From positions 88,733 through 152,732 of the forward strand of contig DASVFR010000048.1 in assembly GCA_036379955.1 (NCBI GenBank): a DNA stretch of 64,000 nt, in the 5' to 3' direction. A model generated the notes under the pieces. The model did no database searches. It saw nothing but the letters and a program-made list of their open reading frames with translations, and was not told the DNA's origin. A program made the translations under genes and the position numbers. Below are positions 27,836 to 36,139 of this stretch, in pieces. Each line of letters begins with the position of its first letter. Position 1 is the stretch's first letter. This DNA comes from VRUE01 sp036379955. Its GTDB lineage: Bacteria > Actinomycetota > Thermoleophilia > Solirubrobacterales > 70-9.

Positions 27836-29341
27836 ATGTCTCGTCGTCACGCCACCGGACTCGTCGCGATCGTCGTGGTCGCAGCGATCGCAGCGCTTGC
27901 GCTTCCGGGCAGCGGCCCGAGCGATGCCGCCTTTCCCGGCATCGACGGCAGGATCGCCTACTCCTCCGGCGACTCCTACTCCTACTCGAGCGCGGCGATC
28001 TGGAGCTCGAATGCCGACGGGGGCTCGCCGACCGTGTTGAGCGCCGGCCCGGGCGTGTCGGCGCCCTCCTACTCCGCCGACGGCTCCGGGATCGCCTTCG
28101 ATCGCGAAAGCGGCATCGCCACGATGAGCTCGGCCGGCACCGGCGTCGCGCAGCTGCTCACGGGGAGCAGCTGGCAGAGCTCCTCCACCGAATGGAGGAA
28201 AGACTACGAAGACCCCCATTCGGGCAAAACCATCCCGGTCGTCCGGATCCAGTCGTACGTCTACGAATGGCAGAACTTCGATCACCCTTCGTTCTCCCCG
28301 AACGGTGCGCAACTCGTCGTCGCCGAAGCTGCCGGCAAGCGCACCAACAGCAGCATCTGCGCCGTCGAAGCGGTCAACGAACAGACCTGCCTCGGATGGG
28401 GGAATCCGAACGCGTACTTCAACTACGAAAACGACTGCAACGGCTGCGGCTCGCACTTGATCTCGATCGACGCTTCAACGGGCGTTCGGCTCGATGCACT
28501 GACCTCTCTTGCGAACGGACGCCGCGACACCAAGCCGACCTACTCCGCCGACGGCAAGATCGCCTTCGCGCGCAGCAACGAAGGCAACTCGTCGATCTTC
28601 GTCCTCGATTCGCCCGGAGCGGCGCCGCGGCGGGTGACGAACGGGCAGAGCGACCGCGCACCCGACTTCTCGCCCAACGGCTCGCAGATCGTCTTCAGCC
28701 ACGCCTACTCCGACATCGGGATCGTCGGGACCGGCGGCGGCGCCGTGCAGCTCGTCCCGATTCCCGCCCCGTCGGAAGGGTGGGGCGGTTACGTGAACTC
28801 TCCGGTCTTCTCGCCGGACGGATCGCGGATCGCCTTCCGACGCGGCGTCTACGGCCCTGGGGGCCAGGACGGAACGGGTCTCTTCACGGTGGCCTCCGAC
28901 GGCTCTGGGTTCACGCGGATCGCCGCCGACGGCTACGCGCCGAGCTGGCAGCCGCAGCCGCCTCCGCCACCGCCGGGGGCCCGACCCAAGGCGAAGGCGA
29001 AGAAGGGCAAGGTCAGGCTCAACGGGAAAGGCAGGGCCGCGATCGGGACGATCGTCTGCGGTGGCACCCCGTGCAAGCTCGAGGTGCTCTCCGCGCGCCT
29101 GAAGGTCGGCAAGCGGTCCTGCCGTCAGGTGAGGACGAGGCTGGCGAGGAAGCTCGGCGCCGGGAAGACGGCCCGCTTCGGGATCAAGGTCTACGGCAAA
29201 TGCCTGGCCGCGCTGGAGGAAGCGGGCAAGGGTCGGCTCGTCGTCAGGGTCAGAGCCACCGACGCCCTCGGCAAGAGGGGGCTGACGCTGAAGGCGACCC
29301 TGGTGCCGCCCAAGGGCCGCCGGGGCAAGTCCCACGGATAA
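27836..29341 (+). CDS. Secreted PD40/TolB-like beta-propeller protein, 501 aa
   Basis: Exported protein: an N-terminal hydrophobic stretch VAIVVVAAIAALALPGSG (residues about 9–26) precedes a propeller made of PD40 blades, for example YSADGSGIAFDRESG, FSPNGAQLVVAEAAG, YSADGKIAFARSNEG, FSPNGSQIVFSHAYS and FSPDGSRIAFRRG. After residue 375 a Pro-rich and Lys-rich linker leads to a beta-rich domain with cysteines (IVCGGTPCKLEVLSARL and GKRSCRQVR), a type I associate with secreted Thermoleophilia proteins. The role is unknown; the propeller suggests binding to surface protein or polysaccharide. Confidence 0.75.
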   Translation: MSRRHATGLVAIVVVAAIAALALPGSGPSDAAFPGIDGRIAYSSGDSYSYSSAAIWSSNADGGSPTVLSAGPGVSAPSYSADGSGIAFDRESGIATMSSAGTGVAQLLTGSSWQSSSTEWRKDYEDPHSGKTIPVVRIQSYVYEWQNFDHPSFSPNGAQLVVAEAAGKRTNSSICAVEAVNEQTCLGWGNPNAYFNYENDCNGCGSHLISIDASTGVRLDALTSLANGRRDTKPTYSADGKIAFARSNEGNSSIFVLDSPGAAPRRVTNGQSDRAPDFSPNGSQIVFSHAYSDIGIVGTGGGAVQLVPIPAPSEGWGGYVNSPVFSPDGSRIAFRRGVYGPGGQDGTGLFTVASDGSGFTRIAADGYAPSWQPQPPPPPPGARPKAKAKKGKVRLNGKGRAAIGTIVCGGTPCKLEVLSARLKVGKRSCRQVRTRLARKLGAGKTARFGIKVYGKCLAALEEAGKGRLVVRVRATDALGKRGLTLKATLVPPKGRRGKSHG

Positions 29342-29383
29342 CGCGGGCTTCCTCCGCCCACTCTCAGCGGTAGCGTCCGCGCC

Positions 29384-30319
29384 GTGCTGGCGCTGGGGAT
29401 AGTCGCGGCGGTCGGGGCCTCGTTGCTCTACAACACCTCGATCGCGCTGCAGGCGCTGGAGGTACGCGGGGTTCCGCACGAGCACTCGCTGCGGGTCTCG
29501 CTGCTCGGCCGTCTGGTGCGCAACCGGCGCTGGCTGGGGGCGACGGTGCTCGGCCTGGCGGGCTGGCCGCTGGAGATCGCCGCGCTGCTGCTGGCGCCGC
29601 TGACCGTGGTCCAGCCCTGTCTCGCCAGCGGCCTGATCCTGCTGCTCTGGCTCGGCGCGACGCGGCTGGGGGAGAGGCCGGGCCCGCGCGAGGCCGTTGC
29701 GGTGGCGGCAATCGTCCTCGGCGTCCTCGGCGTCGCACTCGCCGCCCCAGAGCGCACGACGGATCACGCGAGCGCCGCAGCGATCGCCCTGGCGCTCACC
29801 CTCGTCGCGATTCCCGTTCTCGCCCCCTATGCCCTGCGCGGGCGCATCCGACGTTCACCCCGCTCTGGCGGGGTGGATGTCGGATGGGCGCGCGCGATCG
29901 GCACGCTGATGGTGGTGAGCGCCGGCTGCGGCTACGCCTGGACGGCGATCGCGAGCAAGCTGCTGACCGACGAGCTCGCCGCGGGAACGCTGCTGGTCGC
30001 GGTTGCCTGGCTGGCCACCGCCGCCGCCTCGGAGGGCCTCGCACTGCTCAGCGAGATGAGCGCACTGCAGCGCCGCGCGGCGACCCATGTGGCGCCGACG
30101 ATGTTCGCGGTCCAGGTGCTCGTGCCGGTTTTGCTCGCACCACTGATCTTCGGCGAGTCCTGGGGCGACACGCCCCTTGGCGGCGCCGTCCTCATCGCCT
30201 CGATGGCGATCGCCATCGCCGGCACCGTCCTCCTCGCCGGCTCGAGCGCCGTGGGAGCCGTCATCGCCAGCGCCCATTCCGCCGATGGGCCGAAAAGCGA
30301 ACGTATAGAGCGCTTTTAG
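29384..30319 (+). CDS. DMT-superfamily (EamA-like) transporter, 311 aa
   Basis: Multi-spanning membrane protein with about nine to ten helices of the drug/metabolite transporter type; two EamA-like halves are visible, with LTVVQPCLASGLILLLWLGA in the first and FAVQVLVPVLLAPLIFGESW in the second. It starts with GTG at 29384. Two oddities: a 42-base palindrome (29845–29886) lies in frame in a loop encoding RRSPRSGGVDVG, and the C-terminal codons (ADGPKSERIERF and stop) are made from another palindromic repeat at 30281–30329. The transported substrate is unknown. The aminotransferase operon begins 31 bases later. Confidence 0.75.
   Translation: MLALGIVAAVGASLLYNTSIALQALEVRGVPHEHSLRVSLLGRLVRNRRWLGATVLGLAGWPLEIAALLLAPLTVVQPCLASGLILLLWLGATRLGERPGPREAVAVAAIVLGVLGVALAAPERTTDHASAAAIALALTLVAIPVLAPYALRGRIRRSPRSGGVDVGWARAIGTLMVVSAGCGYAWTAIASKLLTDELAAGTLLVAVAWLATAAASEGLALLSEMSALQRRAATHVAPTMFAVQVLVPVLLAPLIFGESWGDTPLGGAVLIASMAIAIAGTVLLAGSSAVGAVIASAHSADGPKSERIERF
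29845..29886. repeat. 19-bp stem palindrome inside the DMT transporter gene
   Basis: Arms 29845–29863 and 29868–29886 pair over 19 positions (two G·U) around a TCTG loop. The insert is in frame and encodes part of a hydrophilic loop between transmembrane helices. That suggests a mobile palindromic element that has been tolerated in coding sequence. Confidence 0.6.
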
Positions 30320-30329
30320 GCCCGTCGGC
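30281..30329. repeat. 49-nt palindromic repeat, family A copy 1
   Basis: Two 19-base arms (30281–30299 and 30311–30329) flank the 11-base loop AACGTATAGAG; the arms pair with one G·U and one mismatch. The same design (19–11–19, near-identical arms, loop AAC…GAG) recurs at 43336–43384. This copy supplies the last codons and the stop of the transporter gene and ends 21 bases before the next start. Confidence 0.8.
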
Positions 30330-30350
30330 AGTGGTAGCCTGGCGGCGCTC

Positions 30351-31382
30351 TTGACCTCGACCGCCCCAGTCTCGGACCCGGCGAAGTTTGCGATCGGGTT
30401 CGACCATCGCGACCGTGCCAGGCTCTTCGAGCTCTGGACCGAGGTGCTCGACTCCGAGCAGTGGTCGGAGGGACGCATGCTCGAGGCCTTCGAGGCGCGC
30501 TGGGCGGAGTGGAACGGGCTTCCCAGCCTCGGCCTCTCGAGCTGGGCGGGCGGGGCCCTGGCGGCACTCGAGTTCGCCGAGGTGCGGGGCGGCACGGTTC
30601 TCTGCCCTTCGAACACCTTCATGGCGACGCCGCTGGCGGCGCTCGAGGCCGGCGCCGAGGTCGAGTTCGTCGACTGCAACCGCGAGGACCTCTGCATGTC
30701 CTTCGCCGACTTCGAGGCCAAGGCGGAGCGCCACAAGCCGAGGGCGGCGATCCTCGTCCACATCGGCGGGCACATCGCCTTCGAGGCCGAGCGGATCGCC
30801 GAGTACTGTCGCGAGAACGGCATCTTCCTGCTCGAGGACTGCGCTCACGCGCACGGGGCCGAGTGGAAGGGTCGCAAGCCCGGCGCCTACGGCGACGCCG
30901 GCGTCTACTCCCTCTACGCGACCAAGACGGTGTCGACCGGCGAGGGCGGGGTCCTGGCCAGCGCCCACCCCGAGCTGATCGAGTTCGCGCGCAAGTTCCG
31001 CAACTACGGCAAGTTCGAGCACGAGGTCGACGGGCTCAACTTCCGCATGAGCGAGTTCACCGCGGCGCTTGGGCTCGTCCAGGCCGATCGCATGGAGGAG
31101 ATCGTCGCCTGGAAGAACTCATACGCCCGCGAGCACCTCGACGCCCTGCATCCAGCCCGCCTGGAGCTGCCCGAGGGCATGACCTCCGGCCTCTACAAGT
31201 ACGTCGTCTTCGAGGAGATCGAGAAGAGCACCGGGCGCGTCTACGAAGAGCCCTGCCACCGGATCATGGGGCGGGCCGACGAGCTTCCCAACACGGACTG
31301 GGTCGCCCAGAGCCACTGGTGCGTGCCGCTCTACTACCGACCCGAGAGCCGCCCCGAGGCTCTCGGCGAGGTGGCGTCGTGA
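30351..31382 (+). CDS. DegT/DnrJ/EryC1/StrS-type PLP sugar aminotransferase, 343 aa
   Basis: PLP-dependent enzyme that typically transaminates a keto-sugar nucleotide to an aminosugar. The PLP lysine is Lys192 in LYATKTVSTGEGGVL; upstream elements are VLCPSNTFMATPLAALEAGA, EFVDCN and LLEDCAHAHGAEWKG, all in family order. FRNYGKFEHEVDGLNFRMSE follows. It starts with TTG at 30351, and its stop overlaps the GTG of the epimerase–glycosyltransferase fusion (GTGA). Together with that gene and the deacetylase it is likely to build an aminosugar-containing glycan or glycolipid. Confidence 0.88.
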   Translation: MTSTAPVSDPAKFAIGFDHRDRARLFELWTEVLDSEQWSEGRMLEAFEARWAEWNGLPSLGLSSWAGGALAALEFAEVRGGTVLCPSNTFMATPLAALEAGAEVEFVDCNREDLCMSFADFEAKAERHKPRAAILVHIGGHIAFEAERIAEYCRENGIFLLEDCAHAHGAEWKGRKPGAYGDAGVYSLYATKTVSTGEGGVLASAHPELIEFARKFRNYGKFEHEVDGLNFRMSEFTAALGLVQADRMEEIVAWKNSYAREHLDALHPARLELPEGMTSGLYKYVVFEEIEKSTGRVYEEPCHRIMGRADELPNTDWVAQSHWCVPLYYRPESRPEALGEVAS

Positions 31383-33712
31383 GGATCCTGGTCACCGGCG
31401 GCGGCGGCTTCATCGGTTCGCACGTGGTCGACAAGCTGATCGAGGGCGGCCACACGCCGCGGATCTTCGACCTCAGCGCCTCGCCCTACCACTCGCCGCT
31501 GGAGGTCGAGACCTTCACCGGCAGCATCACCGACCCGGCCAACCTCGACCTCGCGATGCGCGACTGCGACGCGGCCATCCACCTCGCAGCGGTCGCCGAC
31601 GTCGGCCACGTCCTCGCCGACCCCGTGCTCGCCGAGGAGGTCAACACCCGCGGCACGCTCAACGTGCTCGAGGCGGCCTGCCGGGCCAAGGTGGGTCGCG
31701 TCGTCTACGGCTCGACGACCTGGGTCTACAGCGACTGCGTCGAGCAGGAGGTCGACGAGGGGACGCCGATTCCCGCCCCGCGCCACCTCTACACGGCGAC
31801 CAAGCTCGCCGGCGAGACCTACTGCGCCGGTTACGCCGAGCTCTACGATCTGGAGAGCACGGTCCTGCGCTTCGGCATCCCCTACGGGCCGCGCGCCCGC
31901 GCCGCCGGGGTCGTCGCCAAGTTCACCGACCTCGCCTTCGAAGGCAAGCCGCTGACGATCGCCGGCGACGGCAGCACGACCCGCAGCTTCATCTACGTCG
32001 AGGACCTCGCCGATGGCATCGTCGCCGCCCTCGCGCCCGAGGCTGCCGGCCGCACCTACAACCTCTCCGGCGACGAGGTGGTGACGATCCTCGAAATCGC
32101 CGAGCGCGTGCAGGAAAACACCGACGATTGCGAGATCGTGCACACGCCTCCGCGTCCCGGCGATTTCCCCGGTAAGACGATCTCCAACGAGCGGGCGCTC
32201 GCGGAGCTCGGCTGGAAAGCGGAGACCAGCTTCAAGGAAGGTGTCCGCAGGTACGTCGAGTGGGTGCGCGGAACTACCCGGCCGCCGGACCCGGTCCCCG
32301 GCAAGAAGCCCTCGCTGAACGGCAACGAACACGCCGCGGGCGCGCTGCTCGCCGGCGCCGCCGGCCGCGAAGATCGGCCGCCGCGGGTGCTGGTGCTGAC
32401 CGCTGACATCGGCGAGGGCCACGACCTGCCGGCGCGGATGATCAAGGCCGAGCTCGAGCAGGAGATCCCCGGCGCCGAGGCCGAGGTCGTCGACGGGCTG
32501 AAAGCGATGGGCCGCATCGTCACGGCGGTCGTCCGCAGCGGGTCGAAGGTCACCTTTCGCTGGATGCCATGGCTCTTCGACATCCAGTACTGGCTGATCA
32601 CGAAGTTCGCCCCGACTCGCTGGCTGGCGCATCATCTCAACTACGCGCTCGGTGCCCACGGCCTGCTGCGGCTGATCGAGAAGCACGATCCCGACATCGT
32701 GATCTCGACCTACCCGGGGGTCACCGCGGTGCTCGGCATGCTGCGCGAGAACCGGCGCCTGCTGATCCCCGTGCAGTCGGCGATCACCGACCTCGCCGGC
32801 CTGCGCTACTGGGCGCATCCCGGCGTCGACATGCACTTCGTCACCCATCCCGAGTCGATCGAGGAAGTCGAGCGGTTGGCTGGGCCCGGCAGCGTCGAGT
32901 GGGCGCGGCCGCCGATCTCCCCGGACTTTCTGATGCCGCGGACCCGAACCGACGCGCGCCGGGCGCTGGGTGTGCAGCCCCATGCCCGACTCGTCCTCGT
33001 CTCCGGCGGCGGCTGGGGGATAGGCGACCTCGAGGGCTCGATCGAGGCCGCGCTGGCCGCCGACGACACGACGGTGGTCTGCATCACCGGTCGCAACGAG
33101 GTAGCGCGCGAGAAGCTCGAGCAGCGCTACGGCGGCAACGAGCGAGTACGGATCCTCGGCTTCACCGAGCAGATGAGCGACTGGATGGCGGCCGCCGACG
33201 CGATGGTCCACTCGACCGCGGGGCTGACCGTGCTCGAGGCGCACATCCGCGGCTGCCCCGTCGTCTCCTTTGGCTTCTCGGCCGGCCACCTGCGCGCCAA
33301 CAACGCCGCCTTCGAGCGCTTCGGCCTGGCCGAGGTGGCGCGGACCGAGCACGAGCTGGAGGGGGTGCTGCGCCACCTCAGCCGCGAGCGCCGCTCGCCC
33401 GACTCCTCCTTCGCCTCGCTGCCCTCAATCGCCTCGCGCGCGCTCTCGGTGCGGCCACGGGTCCGCCCACAGCCGGTCTGGCGGCTGCGCGTCGAGCGGG
33501 TCGCCACCGCGGTCAGCCTCGCCGCCGTTGCGGTCGTCCTCTTCTTCACCGTCGTCGACCGCGAAGCGCCCTACAAGGTGATCGCCAAGCCGCTCGAGGG
33601 CCGGATCCACATCGGCAGGGACAACGACGAAGCCTCGCCCGCGGTCTCCAAGGCTTCCGCGGCGAAGCCAGCCGAAGGCGGCAAATCCGCCGCGAGCCCG
33701 GAAGGGCCTTGA
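31379..33712 (+). CDS. Fusion: NAD-dependent sugar epimerase + MGDG-synthase/MurG-like glycosyltransferase, 777 aa
   Basis: Single frame with two enzyme domains. Residues 1–310 are an extended SDR epimerase/dehydratase: VTGGGGFIGSH (5–15), the pair Tyr138/Lys142 in YTATK, and GDGSTTRSFIYVEDLADG. After a linker with PPDPVPGKKPSLNGNE, residues about 335–690 resemble the MGDG synthase/GT28 fold: RVLVLTADIGEGHDLPAR, DIVISTYPGVTAVLG, LVSGGGWGIGDLEG and the donor site AAADAMVHSTAGLTVLEA. A hydrophobic helix near 705–725 (TAVSLAAVAVVLFFTVV) and a Lys/Ala-rich tail follow. Epimerase and transferase in one chain suggest that a sugar nucleotide is made and transferred to a lipid on the spot. The start GTG overlaps the upstream stop. 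Confidence 0.85.
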   Translation: MRILVTGGGGFIGSHVVDKLIEGGHTPRIFDLSASPYHSPLEVETFTGSITDPANLDLAMRDCDAAIHLAAVADVGHVLADPVLAEEVNTRGTLNVLEAACRAKVGRVVYGSTTWVYSDCVEQEVDEGTPIPAPRHLYTATKLAGETYCAGYAELYDLESTVLRFGIPYGPRARAAGVVAKFTDLAFEGKPLTIAGDGSTTRSFIYVEDLADGIVAALAPEAAGRTYNLSGDEVVTILEIAERVQENTDDCEIVHTPPRPGDFPGKTISNERALAELGWKAETSFKEGVRRYVEWVRGTTRPPDPVPGKKPSLNGNEHAAGALLAGAAGREDRPPRVLVLTADIGEGHDLPARMIKAELEQEIPGAEAEVVDGLKAMGRIVTAVVRSGSKVTFRWMPWLFDIQYWLITKFAPTRWLAHHLNYALGAHGLLRLIEKHDPDIVISTYPGVTAVLGMLRENRRLLIPVQSAITDLAGLRYWAHPGVDMHFVTHPESIEEVERLAGPGSVEWARPPISPDFLMPRTRTDARRALGVQPHARLVLVSGGGWGIGDLEGSIEAALAADDTTVVCITGRNEVAREKLEQRYGGNERVRILGFTEQMSDWMAAADAMVHSTAGLTVLEAHIRGCPVVSFGFSAGHLRANNAAFERFGLAEVARTEHELEGVLRHLSRERRSPDSSFASLPSIASRALSVRPRVRPQPVWRLRVERVATAVSLAAVAVVLFFTVVDREAPYKVIAKPLEGRIHIGRDNDEASPAVSKASAAKPAEGGKSAASPEGP

Positions 33713-34413
33713 TCCGAGCGCTGCTGGGGGCTGCGGCCGGCGCCGGCGCGATCGTCCACGCCGGTCCCGCGCTCGCTCCGGTCGTTCCCGGGCTCGGTGA
33801 GGCGCTCGGCATCGAGATGCGCCTGTCCGAGGGGGGCGATGGCGTCGCCCTCACCTTCGACGACGGGCCGCACCCGCAGGGAACTCCGGCGGTGCTGGAG
33901 ACGCTGCGGGCGCATGGTGCGGTCGCCACCTTCTTCCTCGCCGGCGAGCAGGTCGAGCGGCGGCCCGCGCTGGTGGCCGAGATCGTCGCCGCCGGGCACA
34001 GGGTCGAGCTGCACTGTCATCGGCACCGCAACCTGCTGCGCCTCGGTCCCCGCGATTTCCTCGAGGACGCCGAGCGGGCGCGAGCGACGATCGAGGAGGC
34101 GAGCGGTCAGGCGATCGCCGACTACCGGCCGCCCTACGGCATCTTCAGCGCCGCGACGCTGCGGGCGGCCCGCTCACGCGGCTGGCGGCCGGTCCTCTGG
34201 TCGCGCTGGGGACGGGACTGGGCGCGGCGCGCAACCCCGGAGTCGATCGCCCGCCACTCGTGTGCCGGCCTGCGCGCCGGCGACGTGGTCCTCCTGCATG
34301 ACGCCGATTACTACAGCGCGCCCGGCTCCTGGATTCGCACGGCTGCGGCGCTGCCGCTGATCCTCGCCGAGCTCGAGAGTCGCGGGCTGAAGACCGTCTC
34401 GCTGCGTCGCTGA
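33709..34413 (+). CDS. Polysaccharide deacetylase (NodB homology), 234 aa
   Basis: Carbohydrate esterase 4-type N-deacetylase. The motifs are complete: LTFDDGPHPQGT (catalytic Asp and metal Asp), ELHCHRHRN (metal histidines), YRPPYGIFS and a C-terminal VVLLHDADYYSAPG. An N-terminal stretch of Ala/Gly (about 25 residues) may be a weak signal or anchor. It starts with TTG at 33709, overlapping the fusion gene's stop. A deacetylase after an aminotransferase and a glycosyltransferase suggests removal of N-acetyl groups from the glycan head group, perhaps giving it a free amine. Confidence 0.87.
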   Translation: MIRALLGAAAGAGAIVHAGPALAPVVPGLGEALGIEMRLSEGGDGVALTFDDGPHPQGTPAVLETLRAHGAVATFFLAGEQVERRPALVAEIVAAGHRVELHCHRHRNLLRLGPRDFLEDAERARATIEEASGQAIADYRPPYGIFSAATLRAARSRGWRPVLWSRWGRDWARRATPESIARHSCAGLRAGDVVLLHDADYYSAPGSWIRTAAALPLILAELESRGLKTVSLRR

Positions 34414-34523
34414 GAGGGCGGCGCCAGGGTCCAGACCTCACAACCGGCGAACGCCTCATCGAGGCGCTTGGCCAGCGTGCTCCTCCGCTTTGGCCGTTCC
34501 TGGTCGAAGATTTCCTGGGACAT
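34311..34523 (-). CDS. Possible small protein, 70 aa, antisense to the deacetylase end
   Basis: Weak call. An ATG at 34523 has a GGAG-like ribosome-binding site in a good position and opens MSQEIFDQERPKRRSTLAKRLDEA, which looks like a real helical N-terminus. The second half runs antisense over the last 100 bases of the deacetylase and looks like a reading-frame shadow. It may be a small gene with a shifted 3' end, or chance. The gap around it (34414–34624) otherwise holds only a terminator and a short inverted repeat at 34558–34578. Confidence 0.25.
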   Translation of the reverse strand: MSQEIFDQERPKRRSTLAKRLDEAFAGCEVWTLAPPSQRRSETVFSPRLSSSARISGSAAAVRIQEPGAL

Positions 34524-34593
34524 GGTTCTCCGTCCTGTAGGGGGGCGTTACGACAGCTTCGTCCCTCGGTCGGACGAAAAACATGCAAGTAGC

Positions 34594-34617
34594 GAAAAAG
34601 AACGCGCAAACTGCGCG
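34594..34617 (-). terminator. Intrinsic terminator of the alpha/beta-hydrolase gene
   Basis: On the minus strand, 8 bases after the hydrolase stop, CGCGCA-GTT-TGCGCG (34603–34617) forms a 6-bp GC-rich hairpin followed directly by TTCTTTTTC (34594–34602). Hairpin plus U-tract in the right orientation is the textbook form, and rare in this GC-rich window. Confidence 0.65.
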
Positions 34618-34624
34618 AACTTGG

Positions 34625-35467
34625 TCAGGCGGTACCGGCGAAAGCGGCGATCTCCTCGGCCAAACGTCCAGGCTGATCGAGCGGGACGAAGGTCTTGGCG
34701 TCCGGGATCTCGACGATGCGGGCGCCGGTCTCGGCCGCCAGGCGCTGGGCATATTTGATCGGGAAGAAGCGGTCGCCCGGGGCCCAGGTGAGCAGGATCG
34801 GCAGCTCGGTTCCGCGCAGCTTCTCGGCCGCCTCGAGCGTGTAGCGCTTGTTCATCCCGGCGGTGACCTTCCTCGCGTCGCGCTTGACGCCGGGGTCGTG
34901 CAGGCCGGGCGCCATCCAGGAGGCGACCAGCTCGGGCGGGATCGGCGTGCGGGCGAAGGGCTTGAACGCCCCTCGGGCGAGGGCGCCGACGCGGAAAGGG
35001 GCCGAGAGCACCGTCATCCCGCCCGGCAGCTTGGCCAGCGGCGGCATCGCCTTGAACACCCCCGGCGGAAAGTTCTCATGGGTGTCGCAGTTGGTCAGGA
35101 CCAGGCGGCCGATCCGCTCGGGGTGGCGAGTGACGAGCACCTGCGACATCGCGCCGCCCGAGTCGTTGCCGACGATCGTCACGTCCTCGAGGTCGAGCTC
35201 CTCGAGGAAGCTGGCGACGATCGCGGCGATGCCGTAAGGGGAGAGGTCGGCCTCCGGCTTCATCGACACCTGCTGAGCGCCGATCGGCCAGTCCGGCGCG
35301 ATGCATCGGTAGCGATCGGAGAGCGCGTCCACCACTCCGTCCCAGAGCCGGCCGTCGACGAGGAAGCCATGGACGAAAACCACCGGCTTGCCCTCGCCCG
35401 CCTCGCGATAGCGGATCGTGCCCGCCGGCAGCTCGATCTCGTGGCGCTGGTCCGGGTCCGTCGTCAT
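34625..35467 (-). CDS. Alpha/beta-fold hydrolase, 280 aa
   Basis: Serine/aspartate hydrolase-fold enzyme acting on an ester, epoxide or haloalkane-like substrate. The oxyanion region is VVFVHGFLVDGRLWDG; the nucleophile elbow reads VTIVGNDSGGAMSQV, where Asp sits in the place of Ser (G-N-D-S-G), as in epoxide hydrolases and haloalkane dehalogenases. LLTWAPGDRFFP gives the acid region. The start ATG at 35467 has GGAGGCAAGG upstream. It diverges from a TetR gene with 48 bases between, so it is a likely target of that repressor. Confidence 0.85.
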   Translation of the reverse strand: MTTDPDQRHEIELPAGTIRYREAGEGKPVVFVHGFLVDGRLWDGVVDALSDRYRCIAPDWPIGAQQVSMKPEADLSPYGIAAIVASFLEELDLEDVTIVGNDSGGAMSQVLVTRHPERIGRLVLTNCDTHENFPPGVFKAMPPLAKLPGGMTVLSAPFRVGALARGAFKPFARTPIPPELVASWMAPGLHDPGVKRDARKVTAGMNKRYTLEAAEKLRGTELPILLTWAPGDRFFPIKYAQRLAAETGARIVEIPDAKTFVPLDQPGRLAEEIAAFAGTA

Positions 35468-35503
35468 CCTTGCCTCCTCGGGTCGGTGGGGCGAGGTACA
35501 ATA

Positions 35504-35518
35504 CATACAGACAGTATG
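35504..35518. promoter_or_regulatory. Candidate TetR operator between hydrolase and TetR genes
   Basis: CATAC (35504–35508) and GTATG (35514–35518) form an inverted repeat with 5 bases between; the right half includes the ATG of the TetR gene. A TACAAT hexamer (35497–35502) directly before could be its -10 element. Binding here would block both divergent transcripts. Confidence 0.4.
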
Positions 35519-36139
35519 AATGTCAAACGAACACAGTCCGAGCGCTCCGAGGCGACTCGCGAGGCTCTGGTCGCGGCGGCGCGGCCGCTCTTCGCGGCGC
35601 GGGGTTACGCTGGCGTCGGCACCGAGGAGATCGTCCGCGCCGCTGGGGTCACCCGCGGCGCCCTCTATCACCACTTCGAGGGCAAGCGTGAGCTCTTCGC
35701 CGCGGTCTACGAGCAGATCGAGCGCGAGCTGGCGGAGCGGATCGCCGGCGGCGCGCTCGCGGCCAGCGCCTCCTCGCCGCTGGAGGCGATGCGCGCGGGC
35801 GCCGAGATGTTCCTCGCCGCCTGCACCGAGCCGGAGGCGCAGCGGATCGTCCTGCTCGACGGTCCCTCGGTGCTGGGCTGGGATCGCTGGCGCGAGATCG
35901 CGGCCGAGCACGGGTTGGGGCTGATCGAAGCGAGCCTGCGGACAGCGGTCGATGCCGGCGCGATCGCCGAGCAACCCGTGCGTCCCCTGGCGCACGTCCT
36001 GATGGGCGCCCTGGACGAGGCGGCGATGCTCGTCGCCCGCGCCGAGGACCCCGAGCGGATGAGGGTCGAGGTGGGCCGCACCCTCGACCTCCTGCTCGAC
36101 GGCCTCAGCGTTGCGGGGCGACCTCGGTCTGGGAAGTAG
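35516..36139 (+). CDS. TetR-family transcriptional repressor, 207 aa
   Basis: The N-terminal helix-turn-helix is textbook TetR: ALVAAARPLFAARGYAGVGTEEIVRAAGVTRG followed by ALYHHFEGKRELFAAVYEQI (residues about 14–65). The C-terminal helical ligand domain has LIEASLRTAVDAGAIAEQP and ends in a dimer-forming helix. The ATG at 35516 lies inside the palindrome, so the transcript may be leaderless or very short-leadered. It likely controls itself and the divergent hydrolase. Its 3' end overlaps the convergent diguanylate cyclase gene by 35 bases. Confidence 0.9.
   Translation: MNVKRTQSERSEATREALVAAARPLFAARGYAGVGTEEIVRAAGVTRGALYHHFEGKRELFAAVYEQIERELAERIAGGALAASASSPLEAMRAGAEMFLAACTEPEAQRIVLLDGPSVLGWDRWREIAAEHGLGLIEASLRTAVDAGAIAEQPVRPLAHVLMGALDEAAMLVARAEDPERMRVEVGRTLDLLLDGLSVAGRPRSGK

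Noticed and set aside
34558..34578. TTCGTCC…GGACGAA inverted repeat as a terminator
   Set aside because: The A-run lies after it only on the plus strand, where no gene needs termination; the true hairpin plus U-tract for the hydrolase is at 34594–34617.
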